Counted from the stretch's first letter, positions 1 through 8,718 are shown. The stretch: DNA of 64,000 nucleotides from Desulfuromonas sp. AOP6 (GCF_009731355.2 NZ_AP022810.1:930001-994000); one strand, 5' to 3'. Notes: generated by a model not told the origin, from the sequence alone. A program made the numbers and translations.

Positions 1-140
1 CATTTGACGATGTCAATGACCTCACTCAGGTCGTGTTCTGGATTGGCGCTCAGTTCCAGCAACCGCGAGGCGCTGGGGGACAGCAACGGGACCCTGCGGA
101 TGGCGTCAATAATGGTGTCGCGGTCAAATTTTTTATCCAT
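1..140 (-). CDS. HDOD-type signalling protein, N-terminal fragment (cut by window edge)
   Basis: Only about 46 codons are visible, starting MDKKFDRDTI at 140 and running off the left edge. The segment DAIRRVPLLSPSASRLLELS followed by an acidic SEVIDIVK stretch matches the usual opening of HDOD output domains (L-P-P/S-x-P-x-A-x-x-L-L-x-L). HDOD domains are helical, catalytically inactive relatives of HD phosphohydrolases and often sit beside chemotaxis genes. The start lies 12 bases after the cheD stop, so it is probably the last visible gene of the cheA-cheR-cheB-cheD operon. The family call rests on a short stretch and is tentative. Confidence 0.6.
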   Translation of the reverse strand, partial: MDKKFDRDTIIDAIRRVPLLSPSASRLLELSANPEHDLSEVIDIVK

Positions 141-151
141 GGCAGTCATCC

Positions 152-640
152 CTAAAGTGTCCAGTTGCTTCGTCCCGGCGACGACAGGGTAATGATGCCG
201 GTGTCGACGGAAACGGAGACGGTGCGGCTGTAGTTGCCACCTAGGTCTTCGGCGACGGCGCCCATGCCGTGGGCCCAGAGAATCTTTTTAATGGCCAGTT
301 CGTTGCGCTTGCCGATATTGAACGTATCGTTGGGATCCATGATTTTGGCGCCGCCGGCCAGCTTGACGATCATGCCGCGTCCGCGGGGATCGCAGCCGAA
401 TTTGACCATCTCCCGCAAAAGAGCGGGGATGCCCGTATCAGCGAAATAGCCGGGACGTTCGACGCCTTTGCCTGGGTTGATCCGCGATTCGGGCAAGGCG
501 ACATGTACCATACCCACCGTGCGCGTTTTGGGGTCCATCAGGACGACGGCGATGCAGGAACCGAGGGCGTAGGTTTTGACGCTGTCCCCCAGGTTATTGC
601 TGGCACCGTAATCACCGACACCGAGGACGATAGGACTCAT
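152..640 (-). CDS. cheD: Chemoreceptor glutamine deamidase CheD
   Basis: CheD deamidates specific glutamines of methyl-accepting chemotaxis proteins in the cytoplasm, creating methylatable glutamates. The 162-residue product is of normal family length. The catalytic cysteine is in the motif ALGSCIAVV (Cys29) and the partner histidine in GMVHVALP (His46), with the conserved Thr23 just before. The segment KLAGGAKIM and the C-terminal GGNYSRTVS are also typical. Its ATG overlaps the cheB stop (ATGA, 637-640), so it is translationally coupled to cheB, the methylesterase acting on the same receptor sites. Confidence 0.96.
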   Translation of the reverse strand: MSPIVLGVGDYGASNNLGDSVKTYALGSCIAVVLMDPKTRTVGMVHVALPESRINPGKGVERPGYFADTGIPALLREMVKFGCDPRGRGMIVKLAGGAKIMDPNDTFNIGKRNELAIKKILWAHGMGAVAEDLGGNYSRTVSVSVDTGIITLSSPGRSNWTL

Positions 641-1698
641 TTTCTCTTCTCCGTCAGCAGGCGGATTACCTCATCGGCCATGTCGTCGATAGGCAGGAGC
701 CGTTCGGCGCCCCCCTTGTCGAAGGCGACTTTGGGCATGCCGAAAACGACAGACGTCGCCTCGTCCTGGGCGATGTTACGGGCGCCGGCCTGGCGCATGG
801 CCAGCATGCCGGCAGCACCGTCCGAGCCCATGCCGGTGAGCATGACACCGACGGCGTTGGCGCCCACCTGTTCGGCCACCGAGTGCATGAGGACGTCGAC
901 GGAGGGGCAGTGGCCGCTGACCTTTTCACCGGCGTCGCAGACGACCTGGTAGATGCCGCCGGAGCGTCGCACCCGCATGTGCAGGCCGCCGGGAGCGACG
1001 AGAATGCGACCCGGCATGACACGGTCGCCCGACTCGGCTTCCTTGACCTCCATGGCGCACAATTGGTTCAGGCGGTCGGAGAACATTTTGGTAAAGCCCG
1101 CCGGCATGTGCTGCACGATAACGACGCCTGGCATGGTGGAGGGGAACTGGGTGATGACTTTTTTTATGGCCTCGGTTCCCCCTGTGGAGGCGCCGATGGC
1201 GATGACCTTGTCCGTCGATTCGGCCAGAGCGCTGCTGCCCGGCGCCGGTTCCCGCCGGGGCAGGGTGGAGCGTTTGCTCTTCCAGTGGGAGACGTTGGCG
1301 GTGGAGGCGATTTTAACCTTGGAGCGCAGCTCCAGCATCATGGCGGCCAGGCCGCGGGCCATGTCCGTCGTCGGTTTGGCGACGAAGTCGACGGCGCCGG
1401 CTTCGAGGGCGTCGATGGTGATCTGCTTCCCCTTCTGGGTCAGGGAGCTGACCATGACCACGGGCAGGGGATACTGGGGCATCAGGCGGCGCAGAAATTC
1501 GACGCCGTCCATGCGCGGCATCTCCACGTCGAGGGTGAGGACGTCGGGCTTGAGCTCGACGATCTTGTCCCGGGCCATATAGGGGTCGGAGGCGGTGCCG
1601 ACCACTTCGATCCCTGGGTCCATGGCCAGACCGCTGGAGAGGATCTGGCGAACGAGAGCGGAATCATCGACAACGAGAACGCGAACTTTATGGGCCAT
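637..1698 (-). CDS. cheB: Chemotaxis response regulator protein-glutamate methylesterase CheB
   Basis: CheB removes methyl groups from chemoreceptor glutamates when phosphorylated by CheA. The 353-residue protein has an N-terminal receiver domain (about residues 5-120: acidic pair VVDDS, phospho-acceptor Asp in LTLDVEMPRMDG, conserved Lys in FVAKP). A linker leads to the C-terminal methylesterase (about 165-350) with the catalytic Ser in IGASTGGTEA, His in VQHMPAGFT and Asp in MGSDGAAG. Start and stop overlap cheR and cheD by one to four bases, indicating a tightly coupled operon. Confidence 0.97.
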   Translation of the reverse strand: MAHKVRVLVVDDSALVRQILSSGLAMDPGIEVVGTASDPYMARDKIVELKPDVLTLDVEMPRMDGVEFLRRLMPQYPLPVVMVSSLTQKGKQITIDALEAGAVDFVAKPTTDMARGLAAMMLELRSKVKIASTANVSHWKSKRSTLPRREPAPGSSALAESTDKVIAIGASTGGTEAIKKVITQFPSTMPGVVIVQHMPAGFTKMFSDRLNQLCAMEVKEAESGDRVMPGRILVAPGGLHMRVRRSGGIYQVVCDAGEKVSGHCPSVDVLMHSVAEQVGANAVGVMLTGMGSDGAAGMLAMRQAGARNIAQDEATSVVFGMPKVAFDKGGAERLLPIDDMADEVIRLLTEKRK

Positions 1699-2582
1699 CA
1701 GAGAGTTCCCTTCTGGTAGGCGGCGGGCATCAGGTAGCGATAGAGGGACTGGTTGCGTCCCAGGGTTTCGGAGTGCCCGATGAAGAGATAGCCCCCCGGC
1801 TCGGTGGATTGGTGGAAGCGTTTCACCAGAGCGTCGCGGGTCGGCTGGTCAAAGTAAATCATGACATTGCGGCAAAAGATGATGTGAAATGATTTTTTGA
1901 AGGGAAACTGGGTGTTCATCAGGTTGAAGCGACGAAAGGTCGCCTCTTTCTTCAGTGCATCCACCACCCCCCACTGATTTCCCGAGACTTTGCGGAAATA
2001 CTTGCGGCGCCAGGCTTCCGGCAGAGAGGCGATACGGTCTTCCGGATAGACGCCGGTGGCGGCTGTTTCCAGCACACGTTCGGAGATGTCCGTGGCCAGG
2101 ATGCCGGCGTCCCAGTGTTTATACTCCTGTCCCAGACATTCGTGCATGAGCATCAGCAGGGTATAGGCTTCCTCTCCGGTGGAGCAACCGGCGCACCAGA
2201 CGCGCAGGTCCCGCCGGTTTTCCTGTTTAAGCCGAGAAATCACGGTCGGCAGCGCTGTCTGCAGGAAATAGTCGAAGTGATCCTTTTCCCGATTGAAGTA
2301 GGTGTAGTTGGTCGATACCAGGTTGATCAGATCGCTCAGACCCTTTTCGCCCGGTTCCTTGACGAGGAAATCGTAATAGCTCTGGAAGTTGGTAAATCCC
2401 TGTTGGCGCAACAACTTCTGCAGCCGGCCCACCAGCAGCGATTTCTTCTGGTCGGTAAGATTGATGCCGAAGCGATTGTAGATCAGGGTGCGCAGCGCAT
2501 TGAACTCCGCATCCGAGATCGGCATCATGGCACCGCTGGCTTCAATGTTACCCATGTCGGTAGGTTGAGGGGCTTTCTGCAT
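1698..2582 (-). CDS. cheR: Chemotaxis protein methyltransferase CheR
   Basis: CheR methylates chemoreceptor glutamates using S-adenosylmethionine. The 294-residue protein has the all-alpha N-terminal domain (about 20-95), then the SAM-binding fold with VWCAGCSTGEEAYTL, ILATDIS and the motif IIFCRNVMIYFD near residue 235. LFIGHSETL near the end is also diagnostic. An AGGAG lies five bases before the ATG at 2582. The stop shares a base with the cheB start. No C-terminal TPR or pentapeptide tether domain is present. Confidence 0.97.
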   Translation of the reverse strand: MQKAPQPTDMGNIEASGAMMPISDAEFNALRTLIYNRFGINLTDQKKSLLVGRLQKLLRQQGFTNFQSYYDFLVKEPGEKGLSDLINLVSTNYTYFNREKDHFDYFLQTALPTVISRLKQENRRDLRVWCAGCSTGEEAYTLLMLMHECLGQEYKHWDAGILATDISERVLETAATGVYPEDRIASLPEAWRRKYFRKVSGNQWGVVDALKKEATFRRFNLMNTQFPFKKSFHIIFCRNVMIYFDQPTRDALVKRFHQSTEPGGYLFIGHSETLGRNQSLYRYLMPAAYQKGTL

Positions 2583-2613
2583 ATAAACTCCTGCTGACCA
2601 GCGTAAAGCCGGC

Positions 2614-4881
2614 TCAGCTGTGGTCGCTCTTCTTTTCTTCGCTGATCTCCATCAGAGTGCCGACATCCATGATCAGGCTCACTTCACCGTTGCCGAGGAT
2701 GGTGCAGCCGGAAAAACCTCTGACATGGCCAATGTAGTCCGACAGGCCCTTGATGACCGTCTGCTGCTGGCCCAGAATTTCGTCAACGAAAACGCAGATG
2801 CGGTTGTCCTGGTATTCGAGGACGATAAGGATGCCCTGGTCAAGCTCAAAGTGATCCGGTTTCTTGCCCAGTACCTCATGAAGACGGATAACAGGGAAGA
2901 AATTTTCGCGCACACGGGCGAGTTCCTCGCCGTCGGGGGTGATGGTGATGGCTGAACTGTGCGGGCGGAAGGCTTCCTTGATGGAAAGGATGGGGACAAT
3001 GCATCTCGTCTCGCCCACCCGCACCAGCATGCCGTCGATAATCGCCAGGGTCAGGGGGATGCGCAGGGTCATGCGCGTGCCAACGCCAGGCTTGCTGTAG
3101 ACCTCGACCTTGCCCTTGATCTTTTCCAGGTTCTGCTTCACCACATCCATGCCGACGCCGCGGCCGGAGATGTCGGTGATCTTTTCCGCCGTGGAGAAGC
3201 CCGGCTGAAAAATCATATTGTACACGACTTTGTCGCTCAGGTCCGAACCGTCTCCCTCAATCAGGCCATTTTTGATGGCCTTGGCCAGGATTTTTTCGCG
3301 GTTGAGACCACGGCCGTCGTCTTCGATGGTGATCCAGACCTCGCCCTCCTCATGACGGGCCGACAGCTTAACCGTCCCTTTTTCGACCTTGCCCGCCGCC
3401 CGGCGCTCCTCGGGAGGCTCAAGGCCGTGGTCGAGGGAGTTGCGCAGCAGGTGAACGAGGGGGTCGGTGATGGTCTCGATAACCGTTTTGTCCACCTCGG
3501 TTTCTTCGCCGAAGAGCTTCAGTTCCACCTTTTTGCCCGATTTGACCGAGAGGTCATGGACCAGGCGGATCATGCGGCGGAAAAGACCGGAGACGGGGAT
3601 CATGCGGATGACCATAGCCATCTCCTGCAGCTCCCGCACGAGCTTGCTCATCTGCTGGGCCGCCTTGTTGAAGTTCTCCAGCTCCAGGCCCTGCAGGTCC
3701 GGGTTGTGAATCAGCATGTTCTCGGCGATGACCATCTCGCCGATGAGATTGATGAGGTTGTCCAGTTTTTCCAGATCGACACGGATGTCCTGCCTCTTTA
3801 CGGCTCCTTTTTTCTCCCGACCCTCCTCGGTCGCCTGGGGTGTCTTCTTTTTCTGCTGTTCCTCCACGATGGCCGCCACCTGCTCGGGCCGGACCTTGCC
3901 CATGTCCACCAGAATTTCGCCGAGAGGCTTTCTCTGGCTGTTGACGGCAGCCTCCACCGTCTCGCTGTCGACCAGTCCCCGTTCGATGAGCATCTCGCCC
4001 AGGCGTGGACTGAGGAGTTTTTTCAGGCGATCCAGGTGCTCCTCAAGGCCGTCGATGCGACCGCTCCCTTCCTGGGCGACGTTGGCGATGGCGTCCCGCA
4101 GCACATCGACGAGTTCAAGGAGTACGGCGGCAGTCCCCCCTTCACTGAGATTGCTGCCTGATTTGGCCTCGTCGAGGACCGTTTCCATCTGGTGACTGAG
4201 TTTTTCCATGTCGCCGTAACCAAAGAAACCGCAGTTGCCTTTGAAACTGTGTACGTGGCGGAAGAGATCGGCGAGAACGTCCCTGTCTTCGGGGTTTTCC
4301 TCCCAGGCCAGCAAACCCTGTTCAGCATTCTGCAGCAGCTCGTCGGCTTCCTGGACAAAACGCTCGATCATTTCAGCCGTCAGCACCATCTGCAGGTCGA
4401 ACTCGGCGTTTTCGGCGGGCTGCCCGGCCTCGGACGGCGCCTGCTCGGCGGAGACGTCTCTGCCGCCTCCTTTGGCCAGGGTGATGGCCTCTTCCAATCG
4501 CGAACCCATGACCTCGGCGGCCTCAGCCATGGCTTCGTCCTCGTAGGAGTTTTCCACGTGCTCCAGGGCCTCTTTGGCGAAGTCGCAGGTTTCGCACAGC
4601 AGGCTCACGTGGGCGGTCTGCAGCTCGATGGTGCCGGAGCGGACCAGATCAAGAAGATTCTCGGCGGCGTGGGCCACGCGGGTGATGTGATTGAACTCCA
4701 GGAAGCCGGCGCTTCCCTTCATCGAATGAAAGAGCCGGAAGACGGCGTTGATGGTCTTTTCATCGCCGCCGCTGTTGCCCAGTTCGATAATGGTCGGTTC
4801 GAGCTGCTCAATCATGTCCCGGCTTTCCTGGACAAACTCCTGGATAATCTCGATCTGGTCGGCTGAAATTTCGGAACTCAT
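2614..4881 (-). CDS. cheA: Chemotaxis histidine kinase CheA with two HPt domains and LGExL linker repeats
   Basis: CheA autophosphorylates and passes phosphate to CheY and CheB. I place the start at 4881 (MSSEISADQI), with GGAG eight bases upstream; this gives 755 residues. An upstream in-frame start at 5055 would add 58 atypical residues. Order: HPt1 (His52 in FHSMKGSAGF), HPt2 (His211 in HVHSFKGNCGFF), a linker with two 24-residue LGExL repeats (293-316 and 319-342), dimerisation domain (about 366-430), ATP-binding domain (HLLRNSLDHG, IEDDGRGL, GRGVGMDVV) and a C-terminal CheW-like domain. Two phosphorylatable HPt domains and the linker repeats are unusual compared with the enterobacterial enzyme. 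First gene of cheA-cheR-cheB-cheD. Confidence 0.96.
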   Translation of the reverse strand: MSSEISADQIEIIQEFVQESRDMIEQLEPTIIELGNSGGDEKTINAVFRLFHSMKGSAGFLEFNHITRVAHAAENLLDLVRSGTIELQTAHVSLLCETCDFAKEALEHVENSYEDEAMAEAAEVMGSRLEEAITLAKGGGRDVSAEQAPSEAGQPAENAEFDLQMVLTAEMIERFVQEADELLQNAEQGLLAWEENPEDRDVLADLFRHVHSFKGNCGFFGYGDMEKLSHQMETVLDEAKSGSNLSEGGTAAVLLELVDVLRDAIANVAQEGSGRIDGLEEHLDRLKKLLSPRLGEMLIERGLVDSETVEAAVNSQRKPLGEILVDMGKVRPEQVAAIVEEQQKKKTPQATEEGREKKGAVKRQDIRVDLEKLDNLINLIGEMVIAENMLIHNPDLQGLELENFNKAAQQMSKLVRELQEMAMVIRMIPVSGLFRRMIRLVHDLSVKSGKKVELKLFGEETEVDKTVIETITDPLVHLLRNSLDHGLEPPEERRAAGKVEKGTVKLSARHEEGEVWITIEDDGRGLNREKILAKAIKNGLIEGDGSDLSDKVVYNMIFQPGFSTAEKITDISGRGVGMDVVKQNLEKIKGKVEVYSKPGVGTRMTLRIPLTLAIIDGMLVRVGETRCIVPILSIKEAFRPHSSAITITPDGEELARVRENFFPVIRLHEVLGKKPDHFELDQGILIVLEYQDNRICVFVDEILGQQQTVIKGLSDYIGHVRGFSGCTILGNGEVSLIMDVGTLMEISEEKKSDHS

Positions 4882-5098
4882 GGGTCTCCTCATGGCTCGC
4901 CGGGGTGGCCGGCGGTTTAATATCCTCCACCAGATAAAGGTGAAGGGAGGGGGCTTTCTTGTGAAGAGCTGGCCCCGAATGGCGTGCCTGTCACATGCCT
5001 GTGGCACATAAATGCTTGTCCAGGCGTCGCCGTGGGGGAATTTCTCAGGCTTCAAAGTGTATATTCTGACATGTGAATGTCTGGCTGGGTAGTTTTAA

Positions 5099-5113
5099 GC
5101 AAAAAGCTTGCCG
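5099..5113 (-). promoter_or_regulatory. Candidate sigma-54 promoter for the cheA operon
   Basis: Read on the minus strand the bases are CGGCAAGCTTTTTGC: a GG (-24) and a GC (-12) separated by exactly ten bases, with a T-run before the GC as in sigma-54 promoters. It lies about 220 bases before the cheA start. The match at the -24 element (GGCAA instead of GGCAC) is imperfect, and the call is by eye. Confidence 0.4.
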
Positions 5114-5307
5114 AATTTTGAGACAAGTCGGCGCGGCCTATCAAGACCCAGAGCCGGATGGTTTGACAGAAGATGTCTCCATGAAGGCATCATGCGCCAC
5201 CGGCGAAGTCAAAAATATGACTTTCCGGATGCCGGCCGCGGCAGTGACAGTGTCGCCGGCGAGACATGCTTCCCGTCGATCGGGCCTTTGCGGTCCTGTC
5301 AACCCTG

Positions 5308-5324
5308 TTGGAACGCATTTTGCT
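5308..5324 (+). promoter_or_regulatory. Sigma-54 promoter for the TPR-flgB-to-flgE operon
   Basis: TTGGAACGCATTTTGCT fits the sigma-54 consensus (YTGGCACG-N4-TTGCW) with a single difference inside the -24 box, and GG and GC are exactly ten bases apart (5310-5311 and 5322-5323). Transcription would start near 5335, about 36 bases before the TPR gene at 5371. That supports the internal start chosen there. Early and middle flagellar operons of related bacteria are commonly sigma-54 dependent. Confidence 0.7.
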
Positions 5325-5370
5325 CTTCTGGGGCAGGCGTAACCTATGCGCGTCGTTGAGGGGAGTGGGA

Positions 5371-7791
5371 ATGTTCAATCGCATCCTGATTTTTAGTGTC
5401 GTTCTGGTCCTGTTCACGGGGGTCGTCGCGCAGGCGGCAGTGGAAAAGAACCGGATACCTCTGTTGGAAATGAGTAAAACCGCCGCTCCAGGCTTCACCC
5501 GGATCTCTCTGCTTTTCCCGGAAATTCCCGAGGCGCGGGTCAGTACTTCGGGCCACCGGGTGGATCTGCTGCTGCCAGGAGCTTATATTCCGCCGACCTT
5601 CAGATCCCTGCCTCTTGACAGCGAAATTGTGGATGTCCTCTTCGGCGAACGCCAGCAGGAAGCCATTCTCTCCTTTCTGGTGCGACGGGCGGTGCGGCGG
5701 GTCGAAATAACCTCTGATCGCCAGACCCGGCAACTTCATCTGGATATATTCTGGGTGACCGATAACGCCCGCGCCCGTCCGGCTATTGCCTTTGGACTGC
5801 CAGGCGGACCGGTCCTCGATGCCGGCAGCGCCAGTGGCCGCAAGGGCGTCTCTTCACCTTACACGGGCCGCTGGCCCTCCTTTTTCTCTGAATACGAGAC
5901 GCCGCTGTCTTTTCCTCTCACCCCCGGCTATTCCTTGCCGCCTTTTCCGTTGTCGGCGTTGGGAGAGGAAAAGCCCTTGCCTGCCGCGCTGACGGAGATT
6001 GTCGAGAAGGGTCGGGAGAGGCTCTGGGGGGCGGCTTTAACCCTCCTGGAAGGACCGGGCGGTTCCCTGGTGCAAGAGACCGACCCCGAACTGTTTCGAC
6101 TGCTGCGGGGGGAGTTGCTGCTGCGGTCCGGGCGTCCCGTCGAAGCGGCGGCTTTGCTTGAGCTTGCCATGTCGGGTTCGGCAGACTCTCTGCGCCGCTT
6201 CCTGCGGGTGCAGGCCGAGGCAGCGGCGGGCGAGCCCTATAAAGCGGTCCACCAGGTGCGTGACGACGACCTGGGTCTGTCGGAGCAGAGCCCTCTGCGA
6301 CCCTATCTTGAACTTTTTCGTGCTGAACTCGATCTGGCCCTGGGACGTCTGGAGACCGCCAGCAATCGCCTCGCCGCCGCCACCTCCAAGTTTCGGGGAC
6401 CGGCCGAGGCACTCCTCCGTCTGCGCCAGGCCGATCTGCTCTTTGCCCGTGGCGAAAGGGCCACGGCACTGAAGACCTACAGGGAGCTGGCGCAAAAGGG
6501 GATTTTGGACCACCATCGTTCCTTTTCCCTCTCCCGCTATGCCCAACTGCTCTACGAGCAAAAAGAATATGCTGAGGCGGCGGAGCAGTATCTGCGGTTG
6601 GGGTTGAGCCTTTCTGGGCAGTCCGGCGAGGATTTGGCCTATTTCGCTGCCGCCCGGGCGCAAGTGCGGGCGGGGCGTGGGGAGCCGGCCCTGCTGCAGC
6701 TGCAGAACATTGTCGACACCTTCGCCGGCCAGGAAGGGGCCTGGCGGAGCCAGTTGCTGCTGCACGACCAGCAGGTGGCCGCCGCCGGGGACGAGACGTC
6801 GATGGCCCGGGCCGCTCGCGGGTATCGACAGCTGGCAGACCAGATCCCTTATCGGGAGCTGCGGGAAGAGGCGACCTTCAAATACGCCCTGACCGAATAT
6901 TTAAGCGGCCGCAAGCTGGAAAGCGTGGAAACCCTGCAGGTTCTTCTGCGGGACTACGCGGCAGGTCGTCTCAGCCGGGAGGTCAGTGCTCTTATGGCAG
7001 AAGCCCTTCCCGGCGTGGTGCGGGAACTGGTGGCGGACGCACACTATGTCGACGCCCTGGTGCGGGTGGAGCAGAACCGCGAGCTGCTGCTGGCCGCCCA
7101 GGTGGGCCGGGAATTTCTCCTTGAACTCGGCGGCGTTTTCATGCAGCTCGGTTTCTGGGATCGGGCCGCGCGCCTCTATCTGTTTCTGCTCGATTATGAC
7201 GAAGTGGCTCCTGGTGTCGAGGTCGCTTACCTCCCTCTGGTGCAATGTTTCCATCGTCTGGGCGATCTGGCGCGGGTGGAGCGCTATGTCTCCCAGTACG
7301 GGGAGCGCCATCCCAGGGGCAAGGATGCCCCGGAGCTGTTTTATCTTCGCCTCAAGACGCTGGACGATGTTGGTCAGCGCCGTGAAGCCGTCGATCTGCT
7401 GCTGGCGGCCGGGCCAACAGCGCACCGCGAGACAGAGCGTCTGGCTGCCCGCCTGTTCATGTCTTTTGAGAACTATGTCGAGGTAGAAAAACGCCTGGCC
7501 CCACTTATGGACAGGAATTTGCAAGATGCCCATCCTGAGGATATTTTCCTGCGGGCAGAAGCTCTTTATCGCGATGATAAACCGAAACCGGCGCTCCCGT
7601 TTTTTACGCATCTGGCCGAGACTCTTGCTGATGCGGACCAAGCCCGTTATCGGGTAGCTCAGATCCATCTGCAGACGGGTAACCGCAGCCTCGGGCTTAA
7701 GTTTTTGCGGGAATTGGCCGAAAAGGGTCGTAGTGAACTTTGGCGTAAAATGGCCCGGGAAGCCCTGGCCATGCAACGGGAAAAATCCTAA
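5371..7791 (+). CDS. Exported TPR-repeat protein heading the flagellar basal-body operon
   Basis: The product is 806 residues. I chose the ATG at 5371 because it follows GAGGGGAG, begins a clean signal peptide (MFNRILIFSVVLVLFTGVVAQAA) and lies just after a sigma-54 promoter. The mature N-terminus contains a beta-rich AMIN-like stretch (roughly 25-130), and the remainder is alpha-helical with many degenerate TPR units (for example AEAAEQYLRLGL, ALKTYRELAQKG, KPALPFFTHLAE). It is probably periplasmic. No enzyme motif is visible. Its place immediately before flgB suggests a structural or assembly role for the flagellum; that is inference. I do not recognise a gene name. Confidence 0.85.
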   Translation: MFNRILIFSVVLVLFTGVVAQAAVEKNRIPLLEMSKTAAPGFTRISLLFPEIPEARVSTSGHRVDLLLPGAYIPPTFRSLPLDSEIVDVLFGERQQEAILSFLVRRAVRRVEITSDRQTRQLHLDIFWVTDNARARPAIAFGLPGGPVLDAGSASGRKGVSSPYTGRWPSFFSEYETPLSFPLTPGYSLPPFPLSALGEEKPLPAALTEIVEKGRERLWGAALTLLEGPGGSLVQETDPELFRLLRGELLLRSGRPVEAAALLELAMSGSADSLRRFLRVQAEAAAGEPYKAVHQVRDDDLGLSEQSPLRPYLELFRAELDLALGRLETASNRLAAATSKFRGPAEALLRLRQADLLFARGERATALKTYRELAQKGILDHHRSFSLSRYAQLLYEQKEYAEAAEQYLRLGLSLSGQSGEDLAYFAAARAQVRAGRGEPALLQLQNIVDTFAGQEGAWRSQLLLHDQQVAAAGDETSMARAARGYRQLADQIPYRELREEATFKYALTEYLSGRKLESVETLQVLLRDYAAGRLSREVSALMAEALPGVVRELVADAHYVDALVRVEQNRELLLAAQVGREFLLELGGVFMQLGFWDRAARLYLFLLDYDEVAPGVEVAYLPLVQCFHRLGDLARVERYVSQYGERHPRGKDAPELFYLRLKTLDDVGQRREAVDLLLAAGPTAHRETERLAARLFMSFENYVEVEKRLAPLMDRNLQDAHPEDIFLRAEALYRDDKPKPALPFFTHLAETLADADQARYRVAQIHLQTGNRSLGLKFLRELAEKGRSELWRKMAREALAMQREKS

Positions 7792-7853
7792 CGGCAGCCC
7801 TGTCATTTTTATGACTGCTGACAGACGCCTGATGTCATGAAAGAGAGGACGAC

Positions 7854-8267
7854 ATGTCGAATCTGGGACTATTCGATAAAACGGTAGGACTTCTTCACAA
7901 GGTGCTCGATCTTCGTGACCGGAACCAGAAGGTGATCGCCTCGAATATCGCCAACGCGGACACGCCCGGCTATTCACCGGCCCGCCTTGAATTCGAAGAA
8001 CAGTTGCGGCAGGCCATCAGACATCCCGGCGTCACACCGGCGATGACCCATCCCGCCCATTTTCCCATTGGCAACGGCCGTCTGGAACAGGTGCAGGGCA
8101 CCCTCATCCGCACGCCCGATCGCTCGGGAATCGGCGATGGCAATGGCGTGAACGTCGATCAGGAGATGGTGGCTCTGGCAGAAAACCAGATTTTGTATGA
8201 AGCGGCGGTACAGTCTCTCAACAAGAAGATGGGACTGTTGAAATATGTGGCCGGCGACGGCCGCTGA
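7854..8267 (+). CDS. flgB: Flagellar basal-body rod protein FlgB
   Basis: FlgB forms part of the proximal rod. The 137-residue product has the N-terminal rod signature RNQKVIASNIANADTPGYSP and the C-terminal heptad region VDQEMVALAENQILYEAAVQ, both of which fold into the D0 coiled coil of axial proteins. There is no signal peptide, as expected for a substrate of the flagellar type III system. It is followed nine bases later by flgC. Confidence 0.96.
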   Translation: MSNLGLFDKTVGLLHKVLDLRDRNQKVIASNIANADTPGYSPARLEFEEQLRQAIRHPGVTPAMTHPAHFPIGNGRLEQVQGTLIRTPDRSGIGDGNGVNVDQEMVALAENQILYEAAVQSLNKKMGLLKYVAGDGR

Positions 8268-8275
8268 GGAGGTTA

Positions 8276-8710
8276 ATGATGGACGTCTTTCAATCCCTGA
8301 AAATCGGGGCCAGCGCCCTTAAGGCCCAGCAGACACGGCTCAACACCATCAGTTCGAATCTGGCTAACATCGAAACGACACGAACCCCCGAAGGGGGTCC
8401 TTATCAGCGGCGGACCGTGCAGTTTCAGAGCGCCGACCTGAGCTTTGCGGATCGGCTCGAACAGAGCATGCGGGGTGTCGCCCAGGGTGTTGAGGTTACC
8501 CGCATTGTTACGGATCCGTCGCCGCCGCGCCTGGTTTTCAACCCGGCCCACCCTGACGCCGACGCCGAAGGTTATGTGGCGATGCCCGATATCAACCTGA
8601 TGGAAGAAATGACGGATATGATGACGGCCACCCGCGCCTACGAGGCCAACATCACCACCATCAAGACGGCCAAACGCATGGCCTTAAAGGCCCTTGAGAT
8701 AGGAAGGTAG
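8276..8710 (+). CDS. flgC: Flagellar basal-body rod protein FlgC
   Basis: A proximal rod subunit exported by the flagellar system. The 144 residues show the rod motif LNTISSNLANIETTRTPEGGPYQRR and the C-terminal DINLMEEMTDMMTATRAYEANITTIKTAK that defines FlgC/FlgG-type axial proteins. GAGG precedes the tandem ATGs at 8276 and 8279, so either Met could be used. It is followed by fliE after eight bases. Confidence 0.96.
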   Translation: MMDVFQSLKIGASALKAQQTRLNTISSNLANIETTRTPEGGPYQRRTVQFQSADLSFADRLEQSMRGVAQGVEVTRIVTDPSPPRLVFNPAHPDADAEGYVAMPDINLMEEMTDMMTATRAYEANITTIKTAKRMALKALEIGR

Positions 8711-8718
8711 GATAAGCG

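Noticed and set aside
5001-5018. TGGCACATAAATGCTTG as a plus-strand sigma-54 promoter
   Set aside because: GG and GC are nine bases apart instead of ten, and a much better site with correct spacing occurs at 5308-5324.
4882-5055. N-terminal extension of CheA by 58 residues
   Set aside because: The extension is Arg/Pro-rich and unlike CheA, while MSSEISADQ has a good ribosome site and is the normal HPt opening.
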